The notes: generated by a model from the sequence alone, not told the origin. 64,000 bases of DNA from Pantoea sp. GD03673 (GCF_029844725.1 NZ_JAOCKJ010000004.1:248001-312000); one strand, 5' to 3'. Shown: positions 1 to 8,720, numbered from the stretch's first letter. Translations and numbers: made by a program.

Positions 1-471
1 GTAATAGCGCAGCAGTATCTGTGAATGGTCACTCAGGGACTGAATGGCGGTATTGCCCAGTTGTCGGGCAACAGTTTCGGCATCAAACGGGCTCAGCAGC
101 CAGCCACAGACCGCCCGACCGTTTCCCTGACCCAGATGGTCCGTATGCAGTTCGTTCAGGGCAAAACCAATGCTGATTTCCAGCAGCGGTACATGTTGTG
201 GTTTATCCATCTCAATGTTGATAAGCCACGGGTCGCTGTCACGGGTAAGTGACTCGTGAAGCAGTATCACCGGAACCGGGTGTTCTGCCACCAGCGCCTG
301 AACATGCGGGATGTCAATATCGGCAGGCAGGGACGCCGGGTCCACCAACAGGTACAGGCTTTCACCCCTGTCTTTCACGGCTTTGGCTATCGCGGTGTGC
401 AATTGCTTCGCATTGTTCTGGCGCGCGCCATCGCTGTAATCGTATTCCGTCATCCTGGCTTTCCCTGTCAT
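1..471 (-). CDS. DUF4123-type T6SS adaptor protein, partial at the window edge
   Basis: The reverse strand is open from an ATG at 471 to base 1 (157 codons) with no stop, so the C-terminus lies outside the window. The ATG overlaps the TGA of the upstream VgrG remnant (ATGA), which suggests translational coupling; a second in-frame ATG at 453 is possible. The protein has LYLLVDPASLPADI near the start and ends in SDHSQILLRYY. This matches the layout of DUF4123 (Tap/TEC) chaperones, which open with a 'yallD' strand and later carry a conserved RyyDP segment. These proteins load effectors onto VgrG and usually sit directly downstream of it, as here. The family call rests on motif memory and context; a different VgrG-linked adaptor is possible. 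Confidence 0.6.
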   Translation of the reverse strand, partial: MTGKARMTEYDYSDGARQNNAKQLHTAIAKAVKDRGESLYLLVDPASLPADIDIPHVQALVAEHPVPVILLHESLTRDSDPWLINIEMDKPQHVPLLEISIGFALNELHTDHLGQGNGRAVCGWLLSPFDAETVARQLGNTAIQSLSDHSQILLRYY

Positions 472-1502
472 AACGATACGCTGGCATTTTTGTTGCCAGC
501 GGCTCTTAGTACGATGGACGGGCAATGCTCTGGCAGGATAATACTACTGGTCTGTGAGACGGGACCGAGTTTTTCCAGGGTGCCGCATTTGATGCTGACG
601 TTACCTGAGCCACCCTCAACGATATTGCCGTCTTTCAGCTGTATCCACGCGCCGCCACATTCCAGCAGCAGCTCAGTTTTTGCTGATATTTTCACTTTCC
701 CATCCTTGCTGGTTATCTGTATGTCCTTCTGCGCCAGCATATCCAGCGCATCACTCTGCGCCTGAATATCCACTTTTCCGGCTGCAGCATAGAGTTTGAT
801 TCCGACCTTTTTGGCAAACAGACTCAGCGTACTGCCCACGGCCATTCTGAAGGCTTTAGCGATGCTGAAATCGGTATCCTGTCCAGTTCTGGCAATAAGT
901 TTTTGCCCGGCTGCAAGCTTAATGCTTGACGGGGTCAGCTGAGCGATACCGGAGGGTGCAGAAAGCAACAGCACCTGCTGTTGCAAGTCTTTCGGGGCAT
1001 TGTTGAGCAGTTCGGTTTGTTTCTGTACATCAGCCAGCCCAGCTTTCGCCCGTTCGGCTGCCGTGTGCAGGCTGCCCGCTTCCTGTATTGCGGCTTCCAG
1101 CTCTTGAATTACGGGCTCCATCTCCTGCAGCTTGTCCTGCACCTGTGGCTGGGCATCAGCGGTGATAAACACGCCTTTTGCAGCACGCATGACACCGTGT
1201 CCGTCAGTTCGCAGCTCAGCCCCCTCACCGCGCAGTTCCTTCTGGTTGTCCTCAAGGACGTTATAGCCGAGGTTTAACTCACTGTTTACAGGCGGGGTTG
1301 AGAGGTGAATATGCTCTTTCTGGCGCTCATCCTGCAGACGCAGTTCGTTGGCGGCAGGAGTGCGCAGAATGTAACGGTAGCACTCGCTCAGCGCTTCGCG
1401 GGCATCAAACGATTCCACATCCAGCGGGATATCGCAGCCTTTAATCTGCAAGTGATAGCGGTCGAGTGTGTCAGCATTGAGAACGTACGGCAGTGAGGTC
1501 AT
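468..1502 (-). CDS. VgrG (TssI) remnant with a large internal deletion
   Basis: VgrG forms the trimeric spike at the tip of the type VI secretion tube and normally exceeds 600 residues: gp27-like and gp5-like domains, then a C-terminal DUF2345 beta region. This ORF encodes 344 residues. The first ~44 are a normal VgrG start with SECYRY, after which the sequence jumps to RTPAANELRLQDERQKEHI, which belongs just before DUF2345. A coiled-coil-like stretch and the DUF2345 beta repeats follow (TSKDGKVKISAKTELLLECG). The gp27 fold and gp5 OB-fold needed to build a spike are absent, so function as VgrG is unlikely. The frame is still open, and it overlaps the DUF4123-type gene by 4 nt. The join at about 1365-1375 looks like a deletion between two similar short motifs (YRYTIRF-like and IRTP-like), which is inferred. 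Confidence 0.75.
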   Translation of the reverse strand: MTSLPYVLNADTLDRYHLQIKGCDIPLDVESFDAREALSECYRYILRTPAANELRLQDERQKEHIHLSTPPVNSELNLGYNVLEDNQKELRGEGAELRTDGHGVMRAAKGVFITADAQPQVQDKLQEMEPVIQELEAAIQEAGSLHTAAERAKAGLADVQKQTELLNNAPKDLQQQVLLLSAPSGIAQLTPSSIKLAAGQKLIARTGQDTDFSIAKAFRMAVGSTLSLFAKKVGIKLYAAAGKVDIQAQSDALDMLAQKDIQITSKDGKVKISAKTELLLECGGAWIQLKDGNIVEGGSGNVSIKCGTLEKLGPVSQTSSIILPEHCPSIVLRAAGNKNASVSL

Positions 1503-1645
1503 GGCAGAAAGTCCCTGTATCAGCAGAAGACCTGAACAGACGGCACACTATCGCCCCTCGCCCTGCACCCAGGCGCATCAGGTCATGTTCTGTAACCCGG
1601 TACGCCACACCATCAGCCTGCCGGATCTTGTGTGAAATCGTTCAC

Positions 1646-2317
1646 TCAGCCAGACAGAGAGGCAAGCAGACAATGATGCAGGAGGTAATCAAGACCACAG
1701 TAAAGGGTTATAACCAAAGCCGTCAGCACCATCACATGAAACAGGCGCGAGCGCAGCAGCCCACGGCGCACACCCGGAAGGCATTCGACAATCAGCGGAG
1801 CAGACTGCGGCTGTTCAGCGGCATGGACCAGTACATCGAGGGATTCCATTGCCTGGCGGTGTTCATTTTCATAGCCGGTAAGAAAGCGACAAAACCCAAA
1901 CGCATAAATACGCTGGTACAGCACCAACAAACGCCCGTCCGGCGCCTCCTGACGCAACAGCTTACGTAAATTATCCGGAATGATTTCACCGGCTCTTAAC
2001 GTGCCCAGGAAAGCTCCTTCGAGCGGTGCTCTTCGCCATACACGATCGTCTGCCTCCGGCGCGGTATTCATTACCGTATGGTCAAGCAATCCGCACTGCG
2101 CATATTGCTCATGGCTGACAAAGTCATCGCTTGCTTTCATGCTGTCAAGGCGAGACTTCGCCTCTTCAACCAGCGCCCCCTCCCAACAAAAAAATGCTTC
2201 ATCGCGCACCAGCTGTTTGTCGTGGCGAACGTCCATGACGAATAAAAAAGTGTCCATCAACAGGACATCAATTAAGCGTATCGGATCTGTAGCGGAGGTT
2301 TCACTGAAAGAGGGCAA
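1646..2317 (-). CDS. tssL: TssL / DotU-family T6SS inner-membrane protein
   Basis: TssL (DotU/IcmH) anchors the type VI membrane complex with TssM and TssJ; the short form is a cytoplasmic helical domain with one C-terminal membrane helix. The 223-residue product matches that layout: LIDVLLMDTFLFVMDV, then a QYAQCGLLDHTVMN block, WRRAPLEGAFLGTLRAGE, LYQRIYAFGFCRFLTGYE, and a hydrophobic segment near residues 193-216 (VMVLTALVITLYCGLDYLL). The frame given starts at a TTG at 2317. No ATG precedes it in frame before a stop, so the true start may be elsewhere or damaged. No other T6SS core gene (tssJ, tssM, tssK, sheath, ClpV) is in the window, so this is either the edge of a cluster to the left or an orphan. 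Confidence 0.75.
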   Translation of the reverse strand: MPSFSETSATDPIRLIDVLLMDTFLFVMDVRHDKQLVRDEAFFCWEGALVEEAKSRLDSMKASDDFVSHEQYAQCGLLDHTVMNTAPEADDRVWRRAPLEGAFLGTLRAGEIIPDNLRKLLRQEAPDGRLLVLYQRIYAFGFCRFLTGYENEHRQAMESLDVLVHAAEQPQSAPLIVECLPGVRRGLLRSRLFHVMVLTALVITLYCGLDYLLHHCLLASLSG

Positions 2318-2609
2318 ATGAACATATCCTTGTTCTGGTTGTGGTTTATTCAGTAACGGATGGAAAATATATCAGCGAAAAGCGGAAGTAACCCAGACAA
2401 ATGTTACAAAATGTAAATTCAAGTAACTTATTAAGTGCTTCTTGCTGCTGTGTCTGGCTACGGATATTTTCCCAAAAAAGAAATCGTTATTAGTGACGCT
2501 ATGTGACTTCCTGATATTTAATATGATTTCAGAAAGATATTTTCTATGCGGATCCTCTCGCTTCCTTACCGGATTGAGGGAATTTTTGTTTTCAAGCTGA
2601 GATCTCTAT
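2318..2609. other. AT-rich gap between tssL and the GTPase relic
   Basis: About 290 bases between divergently oriented island genes. The sequence is visibly more AT-rich than the core chromosome to the right. No convincing ORF, tRNA, inverted repeat or recombinase remnant was found. Any promoter for tssL on the reverse strand would lie here, but none could be assigned. Confidence 0.4.
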
Positions 2610-3050
2610 ATGAAAAAATCTGAATGCCTCCAAGCAATTGAGAAGCCACTGGCTTCTCTTCCACACTCCTTCCGCAACCACATTCTGAACGTCTTCGCAG
2701 ACTCACACACTACGAGCCAGAGATCGGCATTATGGGCAAAAGTGGGGGCGGTAAAAACAGCCTCTGCAACGGCCGCTTCCGGGGAGAAGTTTCTCCCGTC
2801 AGTGATATGAACGCCTGTACTCGTGACGTGCTGCGCTTCCGGCTGCGCAGTGGTCGTCAAAACCTGCTGATTGTCGATTTGCCGGGCGTGGGAGAAAACG
2901 GACAGCGAGACCATGAATAGCGCACCTTGTACCGGCGTACACTACCGGAGTTGGACATGGTGTTGTGGGTCATTAAGACTGATGACCGGGCGCTGTCGGT
3001 GTACGAGCAGTTTTGGCTCGGGGTATGCAGCCTTATCAGCAACAAGTGAA
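2610..3050 (+). pseudogene. decayed YfjP/YeeP-family GTPase
   Basis: Several reading frames together encode the start of a YeeP/YfjP/YkfA-type GTPase, a family carried by CP4-like islands. It begins MKKSECLQAIEKPLASLP. A frameshift near 2688-2692 is needed to reach LRRLTHYEPEIGIMGKSG, and the frame then continues through the G3 motif VDLPGVGENGQRDHE. An in-frame TAG at 2918-2920 interrupts it, followed in the same frame by RTLYRR and ELDMVLWVIKTDDRALSVYE. A one-base loss near 3025-3031 then shifts MQPYQQQV out of frame, and similarity fades soon after. The P-loop reads GKSGGGKNS where the family needs GKS/T, so the nucleotide site is also mutated. It is non-functional. Confidence 0.8.
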
Positions 3051-3120
3051 TCGCCACCGTCAGAGAGCTTGTAGGCTCTATCTGGCTTTTGACGTATCCA
3101 CTGTACGGGCATTTAGTTTA

Positions 3121-3167
3121 AATTTGGGGGTATCTCATTTCATTGAACGGGGATCTACCCCCAAATT
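3121..3167. repeat. inverted repeat beside the tRNA, possible integrase arm sites
   Basis: Twelve-base arms, AATTTGGGGGTA at 3121-3132 and TACCCCCAAATT at 3156-3167, flank a 23-nt loop. A related CACCCCCACA follows immediately. Repeated copies of a G5 core near the 3' end of a tRNA gene resemble the arm-type sites of tyrosine-recombinase islands. No integrase gene remains here, so the recombination role is an inference. There is no T-run, so it is not an obvious terminator. Confidence 0.4.
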
Positions 3168-3278
3168 CACCCCCACATAGATATAGATTTCAATATATGT
3201 TAGTAGACGCCAGGATAAAGAGATTAACAGGAAAGTGCTTGCTGCCTGGGGATTTATGGACTTCAGGAGAAGAGAATT

Positions 3279-3355
3279 TGGTACGCCCTACAGGATTCGA
3301 ACCTGTGACCTACGGCTTAGAAGGCCGGTGCTCTATCCAACTGAGCTAAGGGCGC
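3279..3355 (-). tRNA. argU: tRNA-Arg (anticodon TCT)
   Basis: The reverse strand gives a 77-nt cloverleaf with the D-loop region AGCTCAGTTGGATAGAGC, an anticodon loop CTTCTAA (anticodon TCT, reading the rare AGA/AGG codons), the T loop GGTTCGAATCC and an encoded 3' CCA. It sits upstream of folD, matching argU in E. coli, a known island and prophage attachment site. The acceptor stem pairs GCGCCCT with AGGGCGT, leaving a terminal G-U pair where E. coli has G-C. The tRNA 3' end faces the degraded island at 1-3278. Confidence 0.95.
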
Positions 3356-3534
3356 ATGGAGATGGCACGGATTATACGGGCAGACCCGATTGAGTCAACG
3401 CTTTTGACCCGCCGCCGGGCGTGGTTGATGAAGAATAAGACAATGTCAGCAATTCAAAACCTGACAGCGCGCCGCGCTTCTGACAAAATACCCCCCTTCC
3501 CCGATTCAACATAACACAGTGGATTTCCTCTCTG

Positions 3535-4401
3535 ATGGCAGCAAAAATTATTGACGGTAAAACGATTGCGCAGCAGGTGCGCGTTGAGGTTGCGGAAAAA
3601 GTGAAGCAGCGTCTGGCCGCCGGAAAACGTGCGCCGGGTCTGGCTGTTGTTCTGGTAGGTGAAAACCCGGCATCGCAGATCTATGTGGCCAGCAAACGCC
3701 GTGCCTGTGAAGAGGTTGGTTTCCACTCCCGCTCTTACGATCTGCCCGCCACGACCGGCGAAGCTGAGCTGCTGGAGCTGATTGATAAGCTCAATCAGGA
3801 CAATGACATTGATGGCATCCTGGTACAGCTGCCGCTGCCAGATGGCATCGATAATGTGAAAGTGCTTGAGCGCATCACGCCTGATAAAGATGTCGATGGC
3901 TTCCACCCGTATAACGTCGGTCGCCTGTGTCAGCGTGCGCCAACTCTGCGTCCGTGCACACCGCGCGGTATCGTGACGCTGCTGGAGCGCTACAACATTG
4001 ACACCTATGGCCTGAACGCCGTGGTGGTCGGGGCGTCTAACATCGTCGGTCGTCCGATGAGCATGGAGCTGCTGCTCGCGGGCTGCACCACGACTGTTAC
4101 TCATCGCTTTACCAAAGATCTGCGCCACCACGTTGAGCATGCCGATCTGCTGGTCGTTGCGGTGGGTAAACCGGGCTTTATTCCGGGTGACTGGATCAAA
4201 CCGGGTGCCATCGTGATCGACGTCGGCATTAACCGGCTGGAAAGCGGCAAAGTGGTGGGCGATGTGGATTTTGAGAGCGCATCAGAACGCGCCTCCTGGA
4301 TCACCCCGGTGCCGGGCGGTGTCGGACCAATGACAGTCGCCACCCTGATTCAAAACACGCTGCAGGCGTGTGAAGAGTTTCACGATAAAGAGGACGTTTA
4401 A
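3535..4401 (+). CDS. folD: bifunctional methylene-THF dehydrogenase / methenyl-THF cyclohydrolase
   Basis: FolD is a cytosolic homodimer that interconverts 5,10-methylene-THF, 5,10-methenyl-THF and 10-formyl-THF with NADP, feeding purine and fMet synthesis. The 288-residue product is standard length. It has the catalytic-lysine region [14 protein letters not shown] near residue 54, the [10 protein letters not shown] nucleotide-binding turn, [11 protein letters not shown], and the closing signature [14 protein letters not shown]. The reading frame is intact and the start matches the E. coli protein. ybcJ begins at the base after the folD stop, so the two are probably cotranscribed. It lies next to tRNA-Arg at the island boundary but shows no sign of disturbance. 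Confidence 0.97.
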   Translation: MAAKIIDGKTIAQQVRVEVAEKVKQRLAAGKRAPGLAVVLVGENPASQIYVASKRRACEEVGFHSRSYDLPATTGEAELLELIDKLNQDNDIDGILVQLPLPDGIDNVKVLERITPDKDVDGFHPYNVGRLCQRAPTLRPCTPRGIVTLLERYNIDTYGLNAVVVGASNIVGRPMSMELLLAGCTTTVTHRFTKDLRHHVEHADLLVVAVGKPGFIPGDWIKPGAIVIDVGINRLESGKVVGDVDFESASERASWITPVPGGVGPMTVATLIQNTLQACEEFHDKEDV

Positions 4402-4614
4402 ATGGCAAGTTTTTCACTGGGAAAATTCCCGCATGTCGATCTGTGTGACCTGCTGAAGCTGGAAGGCTGGGTTCAGAGCGGCGCACAGGCAAAAGTCGTG
4501 ATTGCCGAGGGAGAAGTGAAGGTCGATGGCGCGGTAGAGACACGCAAACGCTGCAAAATCGTTGCCGGTCAGACCGTGGAATTTGCCGGTTTTCGTATTA
4601 CGGTGGTCGAGTAA
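4402..4614 (+). CDS. ybcJ: S4-domain RNA-binding protein YbcJ
   Basis: A 70-residue protein, the same length as E. coli YbcJ. It consists of one S4-like RNA-binding domain, with the core LCDLLKLEGWVQSGAQAK followed by GEVKVDGAVETRKRCKI, the usual S4 pattern of helix, glycine turn and a basic strand. The family is thought to bind structured RNA; the exact target is not established. The ATG follows the folD stop directly with no gap, and the pair is conserved across enterobacteria, so translation is probably coupled. The next gene, an AAA ATPase, is convergent. Confidence 0.92.
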   Translation: MASFSLGKFPHVDLCDLLKLEGWVQSGAQAKVVIAEGEVKVDGAVETRKRCKIVAGQTVEFAGFRITVVE

Positions 4615-4641
4615 CTTCCGGGCGTCCCTGCGGGGACGCTG

Positions 4642-5748
4642 TTACGCCCCCTCTTCCCCCTCTACCCGCGTCTCCCCTTCCTGCTGTTCCAGTGCAATAT
4701 GATTCACCGCCGTATGCTGCGCAATCAGCGTTGCAAGACGGGGGGAATGGCTGGTGATCCAGAGCTGACTGAACTCGCTGGCTTCGGCAATCAAGCGTGC
4801 CAGTGCAGGCAACAAATCGTCATGCAGGCTGTTTTCCGGCTCGTTCAGTGCCATAAAGGCGGGTGGACGCGGGCTGAGCAGCGCTACCACCAGACAGAGA
4901 AATCGCAGCGTGCCATCCGAAAACTCCGCACTCTCCAGCGGGCGCAGAATGCCGCGGCGGGACATCAGCATCTGAAAGCGGCCGTTCTGCACCTCAACAG
5001 TAAACTGGCTGTCGGGAAACGCCTGCGCCATCACCTCTGATAACAACTCTGAATGACCGCGCTCCACGATGGTCGCCCAGGCCGCCGCCAGATTGCTGCC
5101 ATCATGGCTCAGCACCGGCGCACGCACACCAATCTGCGGCGCACGTATCGGTGAGCCAGGCCACACGGCAAATTCATGATAAAAGCGCCACTGCTTCAGC
5201 CGTTCGCGCAGCTGAGAAAGCTCCGGATAGAGATGCGGCTCGCCAAACTGACCAAACAGCGACTCTTCAGGATGCAGCACGGCCGGGTAGGCAATGCGAT
5301 CGCCCTCAACGTTGTGCAGAAAGGCGGTCTGGTTTTCGCGCTGCATGATGCAGGCAGAAGGACGACGACGCTGACCGCTGAGCCAGAGCCGCTCCTGCTT
5401 CACCAGGGGATCGAGATTGAACAGACTGGTCGACAGCGGCTCCGGAAAACCGATTTCCAGCTGGTAATCCATGTCATCCATCACCACCGCCAGCGTCAGC
5501 CGCTTAGGATCGTGTCGGCGATCGCCCCGGCGTAAGCCACCTGCCCACATCGCTTTCTGAATGCCACCTTCTTCAGCCAGTGCCAGCGCGAGACGACCGC
5601 TGGCCGCCTCGTGCAATAACCGCACTGCTTTATAGAGGTTAGATTTACCGCAGCCGTTGGGACCACTCACCACATTCAGCTGCTGCAGGGACAACGTCAG
5701 GTTTCGTATTGAGCGGAAGCCACGGATCTGAATCTGTTCAATCGCCAT
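4642..5748 (-). CDS. AAA family ATPase of the SMC/OLD-like type (COG4637-like)
   Basis: The 368-residue product has a split ABC-type ATPase architecture. Walker A is GPNGCGKSNLYKAVRLL near residues 31-47. A signature-like FSDGTLRFLCLVVALLS lies near residue 275, Walker B-like FMALNEPENSLHDDLLPAL near 300, and a switch histidine in QLWITSHSPRLATLI. This resembles lone RecF/OLD-like predicted ATPases. There is no TOPRIM nuclease domain as in OLD proteins, and no partner gene beside it, so a defence role cannot be claimed. It starts 33 nt beyond the cysS stop on the same strand, but a terminator stands between them. E. coli has a different gene (ybcI) in this slot. The function is unknown. Confidence 0.8.
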   Translation of the reverse strand: MAIEQIQIRGFRSIRNLTLSLQQLNVVSGPNGCGKSNLYKAVRLLHEAASGRLALALAEEGGIQKAMWAGGLRRGDRRHDPKRLTLAVVMDDMDYQLEIGFPEPLSTSLFNLDPLVKQERLWLSGQRRRPSACIMQRENQTAFLHNVEGDRIAYPAVLHPEESLFGQFGEPHLYPELSQLRERLKQWRFYHEFAVWPGSPIRAPQIGVRAPVLSHDGSNLAAAWATIVERGHSELLSEVMAQAFPDSQFTVEVQNGRFQMLMSRRGILRPLESAEFSDGTLRFLCLVVALLSPRPPAFMALNEPENSLHDDLLPALARLIAEASEFSQLWITSHSPRLATLIAQHTAVNHIALEQQEGETRVEGEEGA

Positions 5749-5751
5749 AAT

Positions 5752-5773
5752 AAAAAAGGGCGATTGCTCGCCC
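5752..5773 (-). terminator. terminator after cysS
   Basis: GGGCGA at 5758-5763, loop TTGC, TCGCCC at 5768-5773. On the reverse strand the stem is followed by six T residues (5752-5757). It lies 9 nt past the cysS stop and directly before the ATPase gene start, which therefore probably has its own promoter. Confidence 0.85.
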
Positions 5774-5781
5774 TCTCCGGT

Positions 5782-7167
5782 TTATTTTCGACGCCAGCTG
5801 GAGCCCTGCGGCCCGTCCTCGACGATAACGCCGAGTGCGTTAAGCTTGTCGCGTGCGATATCCGCTTCCGCCCAGGCTTTGGCGGCACGCGCATCGGCAC
5901 GGGCTTTCACCCAATGCTCAATTTCGGCAACCTCTTCATCATTCACCTGCGCGCCGCTTTGCAGGAACAGCTCAGGATCCTGCTGCAGGATGCCCAGCAC
6001 GTTGGCCATCTCGCGCAGCTTCGACGCCAGACCGTGCGCTGACGCGCCGTCCTCGCTTTTCAGGCGGTTCACTTCACGCGCCATGTCGAACAGCACTGAA
6101 TAGGCTTCCGGGGTGTTGAAATCATCATCCATCGCGCTACGGAAACGCGCTTCAAACGCTTCGCCGCCGTCGGCTTTAACGCTGCTGTCGGTGTGACGCA
6201 GCGCGGTGTAGAGGCGCTCCAGCGCCGCACGCGCCTGGTTCAGGTTATCTTCGCCGTAGTTAAGCTGGCTGCGATAGTGACCGGACATCAGGAAGTAACG
6301 CACCGTCTCCGCATCATAATGCTGCAGCACGTCACGCACCGTGAAGAAGTTACCGAGCGATTTGGACATCTTCTCGCGGTCAACCATCACCATGCCGGAG
6401 TGCATCCAGTAGTTAACATAAGGACCGTCATGGGCGCAGCTCGACTGGGCGATTTCGTTTTCATGGTGCGGGAACATCAGGTCTGAACCGCCACCGTGAA
6501 TATCGAAATGGGTGCCCAGCTGTTTGCAGTTCATCGCCGAGCACTCAATGTGCCAGCCTGGACGGCCGTTGCCCCACGGTGATGGCCAGGCAGGTTCATC
6601 CGCCTTGGACATTTTCCACAGCACAAAGTCCATTGGATTACGTTTCACGTCCGCCACTTCAACCCGTGCCCCTGCCTGCAACTGCTCCAGGTCCTGACGC
6701 GACAGCGCGCCGTAATCGGTGTCGCTGAGGACATCAAACATCACGTCGCCATTGTCCGCCACATAGGCGTGATTGCGGGCGATCAGCTTCTCCACCAGCT
6801 CAATGATCTCCGCGATGTGACGCGTGGCGCGCGGCTCCTCATCGGGCGGCAGGATCCCCAGCGCGGCGAAGTCATTGTGCATCTCGCCGATCATGCGGTT
6901 GGTCAGGGTTTCAATGCTCTCGCCGTTTTCGTTGGCGCGTTTGATGATTTTGTCATCAATGTCGGTGATGTTGCGTACATAATTAAGCTGATAACCGAGG
7001 TAGCGCAGGTAGCGCGCCACCACGTCAAACGCGACGAACGTCCGCCCATGACCAATGTGACAGAGGTCATACACCGTGATGCCGCAAACATACATCCCGA
7101 TTTTACCGGCATGAATGGGTTTGAATTCCTCTTTCTGTCGACTCAGGGTGTTATAAATCTTAAGCAT
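5782..7167 (-). CDS. cysS: cysteinyl-tRNA synthetase
   Basis: CysS charges tRNA-Cys with cysteine using ATP and is a class I synthetase acting as a monomer in the cytosol. From the ATG at 7167 the protein is 461 residues, exactly the E. coli length; the longer open frame upstream to 7284 is not conserved and was excluded. Visible signatures are the HIGH motif in [11 protein letters not shown], the KMSKS motif in [11 protein letters not shown], and the zinc ligands [14 protein letters not shown] and HHENEIAQS. It is divergent from ppiB, and the 212-nt gap between the two starts carries both promoters. Confidence 0.97.
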   Translation of the reverse strand: MLKIYNTLSRQKEEFKPIHAGKIGMYVCGITVYDLCHIGHGRTFVAFDVVARYLRYLGYQLNYVRNITDIDDKIIKRANENGESIETLTNRMIGEMHNDFAALGILPPDEEPRATRHIAEIIELVEKLIARNHAYVADNGDVMFDVLSDTDYGALSRQDLEQLQAGARVEVADVKRNPMDFVLWKMSKADEPAWPSPWGNGRPGWHIECSAMNCKQLGTHFDIHGGGSDLMFPHHENEIAQSSCAHDGPYVNYWMHSGMVMVDREKMSKSLGNFFTVRDVLQHYDAETVRYFLMSGHYRSQLNYGEDNLNQARAALERLYTALRHTDSSVKADGGEAFEARFRSAMDDDFNTPEAYSVLFDMAREVNRLKSEDGASAHGLASKLREMANVLGILQQDPELFLQSGAQVNDEEVAEIEHWVKARADARAAKAWAEADIARDKLNALGVIVEDGPQGSSWRRK

Positions 7168-7379
7168 TGAACGGTTCCGTTTTCGCGTGTGGTTGACACT
7201 TTTAAGTATCCAGACATTGTGCCGTATTTTTATCGCTCGCGCGACGCAAAGCAAGCCAACTGCGCCGTGCTGCTGACGCGTCATTGGAAATTATGATATA
7301 AGAACGGTCGACTAAAAGGGGTACGCCAGTCAACAGCGCGATCCCGGCAACTGATCACAACCTTTACAGGACAACAAAA

Positions 7380-7874
7380 ATGGTAACTTTCCAGACGAAC
7401 CATGGCGATATCGTAATCAAAACTTTCGATGATAAAGCGCCAGCAACCGTACAGAACTTCCTGGATTACTGCCGTGAAGGTTTTTACGACAACACCATTT
7501 TCCACCGTGTAATCAACGGCTTTATGATTCAGGGCGGCGGCTTCGAGCCGGGCATGAAGCAGAAAGCAACCAAAGATGAAATCAAGAACGAAGCCAGCAA
7601 CGGTCTGAAAAACACCAAAGGTACGCTGGCAATGGCACGTACGTCTGCGCCGCACTCTGCGACCGCACAGTTTTTCATCAACGTGGCAGATAACGACTTC
7701 CTGAACTTCCGTGACGAAAGCGTTCAGGGCTGGGGCTACTGCGTATTCGCTGAAGTCGTTGAAGGTATGGACGTGGTCGAGAAGATCAAAGCCGTCTCTA
7801 CCGGCCGCAGTGGCATGCACCAGGATGTGCCAAAAGATGACGTTGTTATCCAGAAAGTGACCGTCAGCGAGTAA
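7380..7874 (+). CDS. ppiB: peptidyl-prolyl cis-trans isomerase B (cyclophilin)
   Basis: A cytosolic cyclophilin that speeds isomerisation of X-Pro bonds during folding. The 164 residues form the whole cyclophilin domain, with the active-site arginine in [15 protein letters not shown], the proline-binding block [16 protein letters not shown] and the later [15 protein letters not shown]. There is no signal peptide, so this is the cytoplasmic paralogue rather than PpiA. A short AGGACAA stretch precedes the start. The TAA stop shares one base with the lpxH ATG, so the two are very likely one transcript with coupled translation, as in E. coli. Confidence 0.97.
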   Translation: MVTFQTNHGDIVIKTFDDKAPATVQNFLDYCREGFYDNTIFHRVINGFMIQGGGFEPGMKQKATKDEIKNEASNGLKNTKGTLAMARTSAPHSATAQFFINVADNDFLNFRDESVQGWGYCVFAEVVEGMDVVEKIKAVSTGRSGMHQDVPKDDVVIQKVTVSE

Positions 7875-8590
7875 TGTCCCGCACGCTGTTTATCGCAGAT
7901 CTTCATCTGTGTCAGGAAGAACCGGCAATTACTGCCGGTTTTCTGCATTTTTTACAGCGCGAAGCGCCCCACTGCGACGCGCTCTATATTCTTGGCGATC
8001 TGTTTGAAGCCTGGATTGGTGACGACGACCCGAATCCCCTGCATCAGCAGGTTGCCTGCGCCCTGCGCGCCCTTCCGGTTCCTGTCAGCTTCATTCATGG
8101 CAATCGTGACTTCCTGATTGGCCGACGCTTTGCGCACGCCAGCGGCATGACGCTGCTGCCGGAAGAGCAGGTACTGACGCTGTACGGCCATCGACTGCTG
8201 ATCATGCACGGCGATACGCTCTGTACGGATGACGCGGGGTATCTGCGCTTTCGGGCTAAAGTGCACACGCCCTGGATTCAGCGGCTCTTCCTGACGCTGC
8301 CGTTACGGCTACGTAAACGCATTGCCGCCCGGATGCGCGCCGACAGCAAACAGGCCAACCAGCACAAGTCACAGACCATCATGGATGTGAATCAGGATGC
8401 GGTCATCGCCACCATGCAGCGCCAGCAGGTGCCTTTGCTGATACACGGCCACACCCACCGTCCGGCGATCCATACGCTGAACCTGCAGGGCGAAACAGCA
8501 CAGCGTGCGGTGCTGGGTGCCTGGCACAGCCGTGGTTCCATGATCCAGCTCGACGCCAGCGGTATTCAGCTCATCGATTTCGACTTCTGA
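7874..8590 (+). CDS. lpxH: UDP-2,3-diacylglucosamine diphosphatase
   Basis: LpxH hydrolyses UDP-2,3-diacylglucosamine to lipid X plus UMP, the fourth step of lipid A synthesis, at the inner face of the cytoplasmic membrane. The 238-residue protein shows the calcineurin-type metal ligands in order: [45 protein letters not shown] and [10 protein letters not shown]. The start overlaps the ppiB stop by one base. The gene is followed by the purE regulatory region, so it closes the ppiB-lpxH operon. Confidence 0.96.
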   Translation: MSRTLFIADLHLCQEEPAITAGFLHFLQREAPHCDALYILGDLFEAWIGDDDPNPLHQQVACALRALPVPVSFIHGNRDFLIGRRFAHASGMTLLPEEQVLTLYGHRLLIMHGDTLCTDDAGYLRFRAKVHTPWIQRLFLTLPLRLRKRIAARMRADSKQANQHKSQTIMDVNQDAVIATMQRQQVPLLIHGHTHRPAIHTLNLQGETAQRAVLGAWHSRGSMIQLDASGIQLIDFDF

Positions 8591-8619
8591 TCGTCGGTTA
8601 AATCCACGGCATCAGTCCG

Positions 8620-8657
8620 ACGCAACCGTTTTCCTTCCGTGCTGGTCATGCTATTCT
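8620..8657 (+). promoter_or_regulatory. PurR operator and purEK promoter
   Basis: ACGCAACCGTTTTCCT at 8620-8635 matches the PurR operator of E. coli purE. It overlaps a -35 (8629-8634) which, with a 17-bp spacer, leads to TATTCT at 8652-8657. PurR with hypoxanthine or guanine would repress purEK by blocking the promoter. Basis: sequence match plus the known regulon. Confidence 0.85.
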
Positions 8658-8720
8658 CGGTGCCCTTCAAAACCTGTCCGCCCGGCCAGGTCTGTTTGTT
8701 CATTCACAGGAGTTGACCGC

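Noticed and set aside
256..765. 169-codon + strand ORF across the DUF4123-type gene and VgrG remnant
   Set aside because: It crosses the coupled junction of two better-supported reverse genes and has no domain.
1503..1645. Reverse-strand frame between tssL and the VgrG remnant reading QADGVAYRVTEHDLMRLG
   Set aside because: It looks protein-like and may be the tail of a lost T6SS gene, but it has no start and is too short to name.
3454..4140. 228-codon reverse ORF opposite folD
   Set aside because: Antisense shadow with no domain; folD is fully intact on the other strand.
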